Positions 52,471 to 63,942 of a DNA stretch of 64,000 nucleotides are shown here, one piece after another. Numbering within the stretch: the stretch's first letter is position 1; each line of letters begins with the position of its first letter. This DNA is from Xanthostigma xanthostigma. Its lineage: Eukaryota > Arthropoda > Insecta > Raphidioptera > Raphidiidae. The translations under genes were made by a program, and so were the position numbers. Location: contig OY754469.1 in NCBI GenBank assembly GCA_963575645.1, positions 40,940,753-41,004,752 on the forward strand, written 5' to 3'. The notes beneath the pieces are model-generated. The model searched no databases. It saw nothing but the letters and a program-made list of their open reading frames with translations, and was not told where the DNA came from.

Positions 52471-53665
52471 CCCCAAGTCAAGCGTGCCTAAAGAAGTTTT
52501 ACTTCAAAAATGCGTCATTTCGTGGACACACGATGGAAGCTATGCTTTATGTACTTTATTTTAATCTCTAAAAACGTATACATAAAAAACAGCAAAATTA
52601 CTAGCGCAGTCTGACCGAAGCAGTGCATCATAAGCGAGTAAACTATCACGTACCACGTGGTTAATGTTCGATGATGTAGTGACCTGATTGGCAGACACTA
52701 CTCGCGGTAGACTAGCGAGTAGCAGTCGTAGTGTGACCGGGCTGACCGCCGCTGCTTGCCGGTGCTACTGTCCGCCGCTGATGATCAGCAACGGCTGACA
52801 AGCAGCCTAGTGTGACCCGCGCTTTATTTTTAATTTCTTGTATATAATATTATCATTTAATAAATGAAAATGTTAAATTTTCGTGTTATTAATGGTAACT
52901 ATATTATTAGTACAGTATGACATGTCTAATAAAAAATACATGGGTTGATAATACATTGTACGTGGATTTAAATGGCCTTATCACGTAATCTGTGAAACTT
53001 ACATAAATTCCAAGCGTCGCGTTACATTAAAACACGTAAATATGGGAAATTAATTAAAACTATGCACTTATCGCAAATCTAAAACTGAATCACTTAAACT
53101 TAACATCGAAAACGTCAACTGTTATGGATCAGTAGACCGTGTTATGTAAATTTCAAATTAACTTTACGTAAATAGTCCAAAACTTGTTTTTTTATTAAAT
53201 CTTATACTCAAGAAAGTATAAAAAGTTATTATTAAACGGATAAAAAATCCCACTGTGTCAAACATAAAAGTGCAAAACAATTTGCCAAAATGAAGAGTGA
53301 CCATTTATAAAAATCTAAGCAGCAGCCGACTTTTCAATTTTGACAAAGTGACACCTAACATCCGCCATATTCGATTTTATGTAACGTCTAAATGCCATAT
53401 CAAGATTATGACGAATCTATCATTTATCAAAAATCATCAAATTCTGCATGTCAATAAATAATTTCTGCATCATACGCACGTATATAATACGTACGTAGGT
53501 ACATACGTGCATACCTACGTACGGATGAAAATCATAAACCCTCAAGTAAAGATATTCAGTGGAAGTGGCAATCACCCAGGGCCTCGCGCAACAACCCGAA
53601 TAGAAAAAAGTTGATACTTAAAACTTTACTTTTTGTTTAGCTATTAGTTATAACAATATATAATA
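52471..53665. other. Mostly unassigned; GC-rich block at 52600-52820
   Basis: The GC-rich block begins 'gcagtctgaccgaag' and ends with the inverse of AGCGCGGGTCACACTAGGC; it may be a decayed hAT-type element with CAGTGTGACC ends. At 53497-53522 there is a hairpin, CGTACGTAGGTA and its inverse. The remainder is featureless. Confidence 0.35.
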
Positions 53666-54018
53666 CTAGCGGTCCCGCCCGGTTTCACTCGGGTGCAAAA
53701 GAACGAATGGGGAGGGGGATACATGAGTACGCACATTCATCTTAGTTTACCGAGATGAATGTTGTGTCCAAATTTCATGATGATCGGAGTTACCGTTCAG
53801 AAGTTTTTGTCGGACGAACAAATTTTGAGCTACATTTTGCAACATTTTTCATTGATGCTCCGCTCCTATTGGTCGTAGCGTGATATTATATAGCCTATAG
53901 CCTTCCTCGATAAATGGGCTATCCAACAAAAAAAATTATATTTGAACCAGTAGTTCCTGAGATTAGCGCGTTCAACCGAACAAACAAACAAACTCTTCAG
54001 TTTTAGATATTACTATTA
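53666..54018 (-). mobile_element. Helitron family 1, copy G (short form, no tRNA module)
   Basis: Minus strand 5' end is slightly decayed (TATAATAGTAATATCTAAAA); the 3' end CACCCGAGTGAAACCGGGC plus GGGACCGCTAG is intact. As in copy F, the 5' block joins the 3' block at 'ttgtccgacaaaaact', without tRNA module. Confidence 0.85.
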
Positions 54019-54024
54019 TAATAT

Positions 54025-54170
54025 ATATGTTACGGTTAATACAAGAAAGTAGTTAATTCGCGAATTAATGGGCTAATTACCCGAATTAACCAATCCTTGA
54101 CGTTGGTTAATTCGGGTATTAGCCGGTTAATTCGCGAATAAACTACTTTCTTGTATTAACCGTAACATAT
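54025..54170. mobile_element. Near-perfect palindrome, TTAATTCGCGAATTAA type
   Basis: Arms of about 68 bases: 'tatgttacggttaatacaag', 'aaagtagttaattcgcgaat', 'gggctaattacccgaatta', mirrored on the right with three or four changes. The outer end TATGTTACGGTTAAT resembles that of the element at 45401. It directly abuts Helitron copy G. Confidence 0.75.
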
Positions 54171-55114
54171 AGATAGATAGATAACATTTTTTATTGTCAA
54201 ATATAGTAGGTAAAATACAATATTTTAATACATAGTAGCACAATTCTGCGTACCAATATACCACAGCAATTTTTTAGTAAACAGGTAATGAGCTTAAATC
54301 TAATTCTAACTTGGTTAAGGATACAGGAAAAAGTAAAAGAAAAAAACCCATACAGGAATTATTATATATAATATTATATATAAATTTACTTAATTCATAG
54401 TAGAGTATTAATATTAATAAGTGCCTAAATAAAATTTGGGATTTACATTTATTCAATATCAGATTCGTACAAAAACTAAGATTAACGATATCAACAGTAA
54501 TTAATTTATCAGTATTATAGATTTATATACACTTACCTATAATCATCCGCGTGCATATAGCCTTAGCTGCTGAGCACGTTTCTCAAGTAAAAAAAAAAAA
54601 ATTGATCAGTGAATAATAATATTTGACTGCAATTCACATAATTTGCACAAAGGACAAGGGCTTCGTAAAAATCTGCCGCCCGAGGCCTTGCGATGGCTAA
54701 GGCCGCCGCCGAAGATATTATCATGAATTCGAATCCATTGAAAACCCTGGCGGTTTTAAAAAGTTTCATATGAGAAATTCGTGTATGATATATTCTATCT
54801 GAACTTAATATAACCATAGATTAAATATTTATTAAGAAATCCCTTTGTTGAAGCCAACGAGTTCGGGATACCAATATTACATGCATGAATATCTGATGGT
54901 AGACAGGAGAGGGATAGAGAGAAGTGAAGACGACGTATGGGTATGAGTGAGAGGCTCGGTCAAGCCACTAATAATACTGCTTTTAATAATGTATAAACAT
55001 TTATATATATATCAGACTGTATAGGATCCTTGCGGTCTGACCCGGACCCATGTAATAATTGTGTGATAGTGTAAATATATGCAAGTCTCCGTAGAATACA
55101 CACACTTATATATA
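54171..55114. other. Unassigned stretch
   Basis: Begins with (TAGA)n at 54170-54181. The minus frame at 54563-54817 lacks any family motif. Nothing else recognised. Confidence 0.3.
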
Positions 55115-55923
55115 CAGGATGAGTCAGACCAATCGTACCGGTCGTTTTATTTGAAAACGGTTAGTCGTAGAGAGTTGTGTTAAAAATCTGTACTATAAAA
55201 GCCCTAATGAAGAATCGAATGGTGATATTTTTTTCCCCGGAAAGGTCGGCTTCCCTATTAGTTTGCTCCAGAATGTTCAGAATTTTAAATGGCACGATAG
55301 GTCGAAAGTGGTATTGTTGAAAAGATCTTTAAAAAATAAGAAAGTTTAGTAGGACATTTTTTTGTTACTTCCACCCTTGTTAAGTAATATTATTAAATTA
55401 ACATGTCATAATAACGAACTTAAATATAAAAGTCGGCATTTAAAATCTAGTTGCCTAAAACAATGTCACAATTAAAGTTTAAACTGTCTTCCATTTACTT
55501 CTAAACACTGCTGAGCTCTTCAAGATATGCTATGAGTACCTCTAAGTATTTTCCGACAAAAAAAAAACAATATATGCCGACTTTTAAAATTAAGTTCGTT
55601 ATTATGACAAGTTAAATTAATAATTTCAAACGAATATTACTTAACAGGAGTGGCAATAACAAAAAAAAATGTCTTACAAAACTTGCTTATTTTTTAAAGA
55701 TATTTTCAACAATATCACTTTCGACCTATCGTGCCATTGAAAATTCCGGAGCTCTGAACACCTGGAGCAAACCAATAGGGAAGCCGACCTTTCCGGGGAA
55801 AAAAATATCACCTTTCGATTCTGCATTAGGGCTTTTATGATACAGATTTTTGACACAACTCTCTACGACTAACCGTTTTCGAAAAAAAAAAAACGACCGG
55901 TACGGGTGGTCTGACTCACCCTG
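55115..55923. mobile_element. Foldback element, 340-bp arms, CAGGRTGAGTCAGACC ends
   Basis: Ends CAGGATGAGTCAGACCAATCG and, inverted, CAGGGTGAGTCAGACCACCCG. Arms run to about 55450 and from 55575; they share 'ccggaaaggtcggcttccct', 'ggcacgataggtcgaaagtg', and 'cgaacttaaatataaaagtc'. TA precedes the left end. It probably moves by a Tc1/mariner-type mechanism (inference from the ends). Confidence 0.78.
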
Positions 55924-56481
55924 ATTTATCTAATACCTATGCCTAATATACGTATGGATACGGTTTGTAACAGGATTGTTTGCGCAACGTCACAGTCAGT
56001 CTGTCAGTTCGGATAAAATCTTGCAATTAAAATCTAGACTAGTTCTGATTAAACTTGAGCTTTGAAATTTTGCCCATGTGTGTATAAGTCCGTTGACAAT
56101 GCATAAATCCAATATGGCGGACACCGCAAAATGGCGTATACTTTTTAGAATGGATCACTTGAAAGAGTTTGACGAGTTGAATATTCGTTATTGAAAGCCG
56201 TCTCTGGTAGAACATGACTGTGAGTTGCGTGCAACAGAGGAAGCCGCCCCTTTCGGTCGCACGATAACATCGACGTGGTCACTGATTTCACTTTCTCGGT
56301 CGGGTACTCCCCGATCTGACCACTGCGATCAAGACTGTCCAACTTAACTGGCGGATTCTATGTATCAGTGAATTATTCGTCATTCGGGAGAAGTTGTTGG
56401 ATGTAGGTATTTACGTGAAAAGGTGAAACACATTCCTAGAATGGATAAAGTTTATTTCAATACAGATAACATTTGAAAATA
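55924..56481. other. Unassigned stretch
   Basis: The minus frame at 56145-56342 sits in a GC-richer patch but has no recognisable motif. Confidence 0.3.
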
Positions 56482-56915
56482 CAGTCTAAACTCCATTTAA
56501 CGTCACTCGATTCAACGACAGACTCTTTAAAGCGTCGAAATTACTTAACTCTAATCGGTTTAGCTTGTTGCTCATACAATGATACACTGAATAACGACAA
56601 CAATACGTCATCATTAAGCAATAAACAGTACTTGTTTGTTATTTTGTTGCTTTGTTGTCGGCATCATGCGTACCCAAGATTCTAAGATATTCGTTCGATA
56701 AGTTATCATATTCTTAGGTGCCCACAAACTTGCAAACTGTGAACATGTCGATAGTATGAATGTTTGTTGGTCAGTTGTAAATTTTATGTTATGAGTAAAT
56801 ACATAATAAAGTAAAAAAATATTAATGGATTATTTCTGCTCTCCGTTTAACGACAACTCTCAATAACGCCACAAAGTGCACAGTCCCTTGAGTGTCGCTA
56901 TATAGAGTTCAACTG
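56482..56915. mobile_element. Tigger/pogo-like MITE
   Basis: Left CAGTCTAAACTCCATTTAACG and inverse right CAGTTGAACTCTATATAGCG, both followed by a CACTC phrase. TA on each side (56480-56481 and 56916-56917). Pogo/Tigger ends start CAGT with TA duplications. Non-coding, 434 bases. Confidence 0.72.
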
Positions 56916-56917
56916 TA

Positions 56918-57581
56918 TTTATCATTAATGGTAAATTTGCAATATCTTATTTTTTGTTGATTGTTGAACAAAATCGCGAACTAAATTGAGAGTATGAGAC
57001 CGACTTGTATTTTATTTTGATTGCATAATCAAAGAGGTCATATTCAACCTTATTTTATAAAAAGAAATTGATAAGATAAAATCTTCGTGAATACGAAAGT
57101 TGAAAAGTTATGGGGGTTTGAATTAAATCATCCTTTATTAGACAGTAAATTAATTAATTAATTTAACAGACTACCTTGTATTTACATTAAAAAGATCAAC
57201 ACCTTGATTGTTAAAACAAAAAATAACATTCTTAAAAAACAATTCATTGAGTCTTCAATTGTGTATTCATCAATAATACAATTTTTATTTAATTTTCAGT
57301 TTTACTAAGTATTGGTAAAGGCTACCAATACATTTCTGTCGCAATTCAATATGTTAGGAGTCCATTTCAGAATTAGTTATTAATAGGTATTTATTTAAAA
57401 TTTGACAATACCAGAAAGTTATAACATAAAACAAGGTGGATTGATTAACGATTTTAAAATTATTTTTTTTTCTTTTATCTCTATTTATTTTTTTATCAAA
57501 TTTTTGGGATGTGCACTTTTGGTTTTGACAATGATTTGATATAATTTGCTAATTTTGTTACTTGAATATGACGTTATTTTA
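56918..57581. other. Unassigned AT-rich stretch
   Basis: Nothing recognised. Confidence 0.3.
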
Positions 57582-57809
57582 TTTTCTTCATACCTCGATC
57601 GAAAGTACGTACTTTCGACCCTTATAGCAGGGACGAAAGTTTGACATTTACTCCCTGTTATTTATTATATTAAATGACAGCGGTAACCTTAGTTACGAGT
57701 ATAAATACGCATGAGAAATTTTTTCCTCCCGCCGTTCTCACTGGGAGTAAATGTCAATCTTTCGTCCCTGCTGACGAAAGTACGTACTTTCGAGCGCATA
57801 TGAAGAAAA
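57582..57809. mobile_element. MITE, TTCATACC-CGATCGAAA family, copy 2
   Basis: Left TTTTCTTCATACCTCGATCG and right inverse TTTTTCTTCATATGCGCTCG, each followed by the palindrome CGAAAGTACGTACTTTCG. Next inward, GGGACGAAAGTTTGACATTT and AGGGACGAAAGATTGACATT mirror each other. Copy 1 is at 40806-41112. Confidence 0.75.
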
Positions 57810-57826
57810 ATCGTATACACCACACG

Positions 57827-57922
57827 GGCCTTAAAAGTTGAAATATCGGCCCTGCGCGTCATAATGCCCTCGGCTTCGCCTCGGACTCATGACGCGCAGG
57901 GACGAAAATTCAACTTTCGGCC
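57827..57922. repeat. 96-base hairpin with GCCCTCGGCTTCGCCTCGG loop region
   Basis: GGGCC-TTAAAAGTTGAA and GCCCTGCGCGTCAT are mirrored by ATGACGCGCAGGG and TTCAACTTTCGGCCC. The centre is itself a small palindrome. It is linked to the preceding MITE by 'atcgtatacaccacac', as also at 41107-41150, so the two probably belong to one element. Confidence 0.7.
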
Positions 57923-57924
57923 CT

Positions 57925-58265
57925 TGTGATGTAAAATACTATTTTGTATTGTGCTTGTATAACGTTGTAAATATTTCAGAAAGCATAATTTATTTATTAT
58001 ACAAAATATGTCGATCACATTATATTGCGTTTCTGTTTAAAATATTCATAGCTCTAAAGATACCTTTGCCTATTGTATTATTTATTCTACGGCTACTTCC
58101 TTGTTATCATCAACACTCTGAAACGGGTAGACGCTTGGAAACGATTAATACTTAATAATCCGAAGAGTCATAAACTCCAAAAAGATTAAATATCAGAAAA
58201 GTAAATTGACGTTTTAAAATTGTTGTCAATTATAATAAACTTGTCTGTTAATATTTTTATTCAAA
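57925..58265. other. Unassigned stretch
   Basis: Nothing recognised. Confidence 0.3.
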
Positions 58266-58267
58266 CT

Positions 58268-58299
58268 CTGGGAATGTAGTCAAAAGTCTACGAAACGTC
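58268..58299 (+). ncRNA. Degenerate hammerhead-like motif
   Basis: CTGGGAA, then TGTAGTCAAAAGTCTAC (GTAG/CTAC stem), then GAAACGTC: the same spacing as the cores at 38419, but CTGANGA is broken. A second GAAACGTG occurs at 59021. Low confidence. Confidence 0.25.
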
Positions 58300-58399
58300 G
58301 ATTAAATTATTTATAACTTAAATTTCAGAAAATATTTTACTGATTAATGAATGGTACTTTTTAGTATGTATGTATCACTTTCTTATTGTGCTCTGTATA

Positions 58400-58828
58400 C
58401 AGGGCCGGATTAACCCTGTCTGGGCCCCTAGGCAATGCAAGTTGATAAATGGATGTGAGTAACTTCCAGATGATCGGCTCCAGGCATCCTGTTACTTCAA
58501 TGTCTTATGTAATATTGTAACATGATTACTTTGACTTGATGCTGCAGCATCGCCTTACCTGACTCGTTAGATTTATTGAAATGGTCTTAATGAATAGGTT
58601 ATAGATAATTGATGATCCAGGTTTTTTGATGGAAGAGAAAGGAGACGTGACGTAGTTATTTTAAATTTTATCTTGTTGTATGAAGTATTTCATCAATTGA
58701 CATGCTAGTCGAAAAAAAGTATAATGTTGTTAGGAAATTTAATACAAATTTTCAAATAAAAGTTTTTTTCTTGGTGCGTGTACGGGCCCCTAGTCGATGC
58801 GGGGCGCCTAATGATTAATCCGGCACTG
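58400..58828. mobile_element. Non-autonomous hAT element
   Basis: Ends CAGGGCCGGATTAACCCTG and, inverted, CAGTGCCGGATTAATCATT. Perfect 8-bp duplication TCTGTATA at 58392-58399 and 58829-58836. Subterminal 'gggcccctagg' and 'gggcccctagt' phrases occur at both ends. Confidence 0.9.
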
Positions 58829-58836
58829 TCTGTATA

Positions 58837-60138
58837 ATTTTCCTTATAGAATGAAATTATTAAATTCTATAAAGAAAATTGTAGGTTTGTATTAAAATAC
58901 CTATTATTATAATCAATCTTGATTTTTATTCTTCTGAAATGACCGTAAAATCTATTATGCTTTGAATTTTTCTTGAAATGTAATATTCGACTACTTTTTA
59001 GTGTAGTTAATTTCAGGGTCGAAACGTGTAATTTTAACAGCATATAAAATTTATTTTCTTAATGGTTTTCAAATTACTATCCACTGCTGTCTATTATTAT
59101 TTCTAACATAAAACGATGTATATTTAATCAAATGTGATTATTGTTACCCGGTCAATTAAAGCTTAACTGTCACGACAGAGAACACTGAAATGAACGAAAC
59201 CGAATAATTAATGATTTTTTTAAATATAAAATATTCGGTAAATATATTACAAAAACATCAGTGCTTTATTTTTTGTTATGGCGGTTTTGAAGTAAAACTT
59301 CTTAAGGAGGTTGAGCCGTTTAGCGAAGATGATGAAAAAAATCTGAAATAAAGTTTTTTTAATAGATTTTTTTATGACAAAATTTTCTGTAAAAAATCAA
59401 AAATCATTAGGAGATTTATAAAGTTAAAAATTAAAAAAAAACTTTTACATGTAGTCTTATGGAAAATATGTCAAGCTAGCATGCAAACGGTACATTTTAA
59501 TTTTTTGCAAATAACCAAATAATGTCAGCAGTTCCGAAAACTAACTATGTAAAGCATCGATGTCTTAGGCATATTTTAATATTTTTTCCAATTTAATTAG
59601 GAGACTTTTAATCAATTAAAAAAATTATTAAACCTTAGCACTTTTCAATTATGGACTTTTATTCTGGACAATTTTAACAATTTTAACTGAATTTTCAACT
59701 TTTTAATGATTTAATTTTAATTTTTATTACTTCTAATTTCTTTTTTTAATTATTTACTGCAAAAAATATGTAAAATACAGATATTTACATAAATTTATTT
59801 TTTCTAACCTAACTTTGTACAAAAAATTCAAAAGTTTGTCCATTCAGTAAAATACTGAAATAATTAATTAATATTAAAAAAAATTATTTATTTATGCTTT
59901 TATGACAATAATTTATTGGTATCATCGACTTATAACCTTTTGTAAAAATTTATTATGGAAAAGTTCCCATTTAGAATTCACTTACTTTTGATTGGGACTG
60001 TAACGCATATACCTCCGTAAGGGGGACACCTAGTGTAACAGCTCAAAAAAAAAACAAACGTTTATTTTAAACATTTTATTTTTAAACTAACTATATTTTT
60101 ATGATATTTCAATAAATTAGGTCTTATAGAATAAATAA
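58837..60138. other. Mostly unassigned; GAAGTAAAACTTCTT motif
   Basis: 'gaagtaaaacttcttaagga' at 59289 is an inverted phrase that also appears (with changes) at 51980 and 52492. Nothing else could be assigned. Confidence 0.3.
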
Positions 60139-60408
60139 ATCTTTGATTAACGCCTGAATAGAACTCTTCAAATAAATATTCGTCCAATTTTTTCAGACTA
60201 TATAATTGACAAAAATTATAAAATTATAATTCAATAGATGACGTTGCGGCCCGAATTTGGAGCTTCTTCAGAAATAATCAAAAAAATATCAAAATTAATT
60301 GGTATCTACTTATTTTTTAATAGAATTAAGTTTGAATTTCGATAATAAACAATGATTGAATTATAATTTTTATCAATTATATAAAAATGGTTGATAATTT
60401 TATTTACT
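60139..60408 (-). mobile_element. Palindromic hammerhead-type element, copy 5 (partial)
   Basis: Reversed orientation: the tail inverse 'atctttgattaacgcctgaa' is at the left. It contains the left-type core; the right arm has lost its motif and much of its length. Confidence 0.55.
60240..60271 (-). ncRNA. Hammerhead-like core, copy 5 (damaged)
   Basis: Minus strand CTGAAGA, AGCTCCAAATTCGGGCC, then GCAACGTC: the GAAA is changed to GCAA. Confidence 0.35.
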
Positions 60409-61288
60409 TATAGAATAAAATTACTAAAATTCTGCTTACGTAATACTTGCATGGCCTCTCTTTGAAATAAGGGGGGTAATAATATGGTATGATAAGTTAA
60501 TGATTAGTAAAATATCAGAGGCTGAATGATTAATATGTGATTGATTTAAAAATTTAAAAAAAATACAGACTGATTATGATAATGTTTACTTTAATTTTTG
60601 ACACGAAAACATGAAATTTCGGTTTCGATTTCGGCTGTAAAAACCAGTTTCGGTCGTACACTATACTGTATATAATATAACAGAGGTGACACAATTGCGT
60701 CATTAATTTGGTATAAAAGTGTTAACTCTTTTGGCACAATTGCGTTTGTTATATAGAAGTGTAAGATGCACTGACCTATTTGGAATTTCAATGTCGGACT
60801 AAAAGTGTAAACGTGAACAGTCCCGACTCCCGACTCTTGAGCATGGAAACGTATACAATTTCAGAATTTAAAAAATTGAATGAATTTAATATTCTGAGGT
60901 AATAGAGCCTTTAAAAAATGTTTCACTATGCATTCGTCGCCTTTACAAATTTTACCACATTTTTATGACGTCAAGTTTATGAATTTTGTGAAATGTACGG
61001 GCAATAGAAGCTAGATTATGAATTAATTAAAGGTTATTTTCAGTGTAGCGATTTAATATGCATTTTTAATGGTTATTAATTAGTATCGTTGTGTAATACA
61101 GATGTGTTCTACCCCAGAAATGACCTCTCGACTTTTCTCTTCCCTACAATGAGCTCCCCCATTTTAGTTTATATGGGGTGATTTAAATTTACAAACCAAA
61201 AAAAAATGTATCATGCACGCTATCTACAAGTTATTACATATTTGAAAATTGTGAAAATGTATTATATTTCTTATGGAAAACAAAATAC
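60409..61288. other. Unassigned stretch
   Basis: Nothing recognised. Confidence 0.3.
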
Positions 61289-61340
61289 TTTTTGTAGAAT
61301 TATATCTATATCACCCGGGTGAAACCGGGACGGACCGTAA
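61289..61340 (+). mobile_element. Helitron family 2, 3' fragment
   Basis: 'ttttgtagaattatatctat', 'cacccgggtgaaaccgggac', 'ggaccg', directly joined to the start of the next copy with CTAG missing. Confidence 0.65.
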
Positions 61341-61706
61341 TATATAAAATTCTCGTGTCACAATTTTGGTCGCGCTAATCTCCGAAACGACTGAACTAAT
61401 TTTAATGAAACTTTGTGAATGTAATTTGCTTGGTGTAACTTACGCTATAGGATAGTTTTTATTAAATATTTTGTACGAAATTACGGTGTTTTCTTAAAAA
61501 AAACTGTTTTAGTAACATGTAACGACATCTGACAGAATTTACTCAAAGCTATTAATTCAGAAACAAACAAAAAAACTGTTTTAGTACCATTAGCGAACTC
61601 TGATAAAATTCGCTCAAAGCTATTAGTTCAGACGACGGCCATACACGAAATACATTTTGCAGAATTATATCTATCGCACCCGGGTGAAACCGGGACGGAC
61701 CGCTAG
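61341..61706 (+). mobile_element. Helitron family 2, copy 3
   Basis: From TAATATATAAAATTCTCGTG to GCACCCGGGTGAAACCGGG then ACGGACCGCTAG, followed by T. Internal units 'aaaaaaactgttttagta' and 'ctcaaagctattarttcaga' occur twice. The head-to-tail junction with the preceding fragment resembles the array at 42521. Confidence 0.78.
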
Positions 61707-62907
61707 TTATTTCATAAAAAGAATGTGCATTTCTAACGAGAAATGATCGTAATTAGGCGAACGAAACTATGTTTTATCGTCGTTCATCAAAGTGGCATTT
61801 TTTTATATTTGTAGGACATGTTCGTATGTTCATTTTCAATGTGTTATTCTTCCCAAGATACTGTAAAAATTATCAGAGCGTGTTCGAAGTGATAAAATAA
61901 ATATTCAAAAGTTGTGTACCCATGAGAATACATGCTAAAGTTTATACCCTTTTACTTGCTTAACCAAAACATTTTTATGCAAATTTAAGTATACAGCGGC
62001 CGTGATATCCCACGAGAAAACATTACCACATTTTTTTTCATATATTTAAACAGAGAAACAATTTTGCAAAGCAACATTTTAAAATTAATCATTATTTTTT
62101 TAATTGTTTACTTGTTTTATATTTTTTTACAACCGCAAAAATATTTATTTTGTATGTGATATAATTAAACATGGTCACGTATAAACAAAAATTAATGATT
62201 TTTTACGTAGGAATTGAATTTTTTTATGTAAATCGTTCAGAAATGAACAGAACTAGTTGAAAATGCGCAAAACTAGTTTTGCTCATTTTATAATAGTCAA
62301 TACCCGTTTAAATGTAAGATTTCGGGTTTGGGCAATATTCGTTGGTCAAAACTAGTTTGCCGTATTTTTTCAGTCATTGACCGAATTCGGGTATAGACCA
62401 TAACAGATACAGTAAGAGTTGATTTATAAATTTATACGAGGGAAAATTAATGTTAATCATTGTTTCCCGAAACCTTTTTGATTTTATACATTTGTCGTGA
62501 AATCGTGAATACCGTGTACTTAAATAAAAATACGAGCAAGTGCAGAAAGATAAAATTACAAATAAAGTCAGATAAAAAAGAAACAGTAAAAGATCACAAT
62601 TTTAAACAAAACAAAAAACAAAACAAGATTTCTACTCCGAACATAATACAATCATTGTTTGTAGGTACATAGCTTTTTCTCGTTTTCGCTGTTCTTTTTT
62701 GTCATGCTTTTATTTAATCTTTCAAGTGAATCCATGAGTCACATTGTGATGTTTATACTACTCTATATAAACGAATTAGTAATGGATGCTATGTTTTCTA
62801 ACAAATTAATTAAAGAAATTGCATGCCAATATAGATTTTGAGTCTTGCTAATGCATCGAAAGAGTTATTTTAATTTTAATTTGATGACTTCATCAACATC
62901 ATATATG
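61707..62907. other. Mostly unassigned
   Basis: At 62318-62404, 'gggtttgggcaatattcg', 'cattgaccgaattcgggta', and 'gaccataacag' recall the CAATGTCC foldback family at 45401, but no clear second arm is visible. Confidence 0.3.
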
Positions 62908-63484
62908 TATATTAATACGCTAAGGTTAAAGATGTTTGCCTCCCTTTTTAGAAAAAATCTCACAATTTCTCTACATAAATTTATATATCATTTTACAGAT
63001 AATTGCTTGATCTACTGACATCGTAGTTGTCGATGTCAGTAGATCAAGCAATTTATTATTGCTTTTGTTTTGTAAATTAATTAATTAACAGCAACGCTGA
63101 ACAACTTCTGCCATCTGACGGCTTTAATTTTGAAACAACGTCAACACTTCGATCTGTCATCTGACCTTCATATTGTAAATACTGTATACTGCCATCTGAC
63201 GGCTTTAATTTTGAAACATCGAGCAACGCTGAACAACGTCACAGCACGGCTTAGCTCAACGCTTTTGCTACTTGCGCCTCTATATGACAATTTTAGTAAA
63301 ATATTTCTTCGATCTGTCATCTGAGCTTCATATTGTAATACAACAAAAAGAAGAACGTTATAAGCAGTGTGCAAAATTAGTACCGAATTGAATACCTACC
63401 TGTAATCATATTTAAAAAATAATTTTGTAAAGTGATAATTATTATACTTATTTAGTGCGAATAATTCGCACAGGTCACACTAGT
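62908..63484 (+). repeat. Long dispersed repeat, copy 2
   Basis: Partner of 39829-40379. It differs by a perfect hairpin at 63001-63053, a deletion around 63176, and the insertion of 'ttattatacttatttagtgcgaataat' material (split here as 'attatacttatttag' and 'tgcgaata') near 63440. The many short frames in both copies are broken by indels, so it is non-coding. Confidence 0.65.
63001..63053. repeat. Perfect 23-bp hairpin unique to copy 2
   Basis: AATTGCTTGATCTACTGACA-TCG, loop TAGTTGT, and the exact inverse. In copy 1 the matching place has only one arm followed by 'acaactaaaaaattt', so an inverted duplication arose in this copy. Confidence 0.85.
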
Positions 63485-63508
63485 TTTTCTTATTTCACAT
63501 TTGAAGAT

Positions 63509-63899
63509 GGCGCACACTTGTCAAGCATCAACTTACACGACCTGCACAGCACAAATCCTCAGCCTTCACGATGTCATACACTAGACCAGCACAGACCAGC
63601 AAATTTTAGTGCAGGTATTGTAATGTGTGCGCGGTAGACATTTTGCAGTTTTCAAGTTGTTTTGTCAATGAAAATTAATTTATGAAAGCGACACATCACT
63701 AGCATACTAGATCGGTCCAGCACGGCTAGGCAGAAATTGCGACTGACTGCAGACGCGACAGTCATTGCTGGCTGCTGGTTGCAGGTGCTGGTCCAATGTG
63801 CGCTACTCCTTTAAATAACGTGAGTAAATTTTCACAAACAGGCTTTTTTGTTCTGTGCTGTGCAGGTCGTGCAGGTTTATGCTTGACAAGTGTGCACGG
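63509..63899. mobile_element. TIR element with GCACACTTGTCAAGCAT ends
   Basis: Left CGCACACTTGTCAAGCATCA and inverse right GTGCACACTTGTCAAGCATA, continuing through ACGACCTGCACAGCACA for about 48 bases. The interior is GC-richer with 'gaccagcac' and 'gctgctggttgcaggtgctg' phrases. Target duplication not resolved. Confidence 0.72.
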
Positions 63900-63942
63900 T
63901 CTTTAAGGTGTAAGTATATCTGATTTAAAAAAAATCCAATAA

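Noticed and set aside
52786..52802. CTGATGA as another hammerhead core
   Set aside because: It is not followed by a stem and GAAA; it is part of a GCTGATGATCAGC palindrome.
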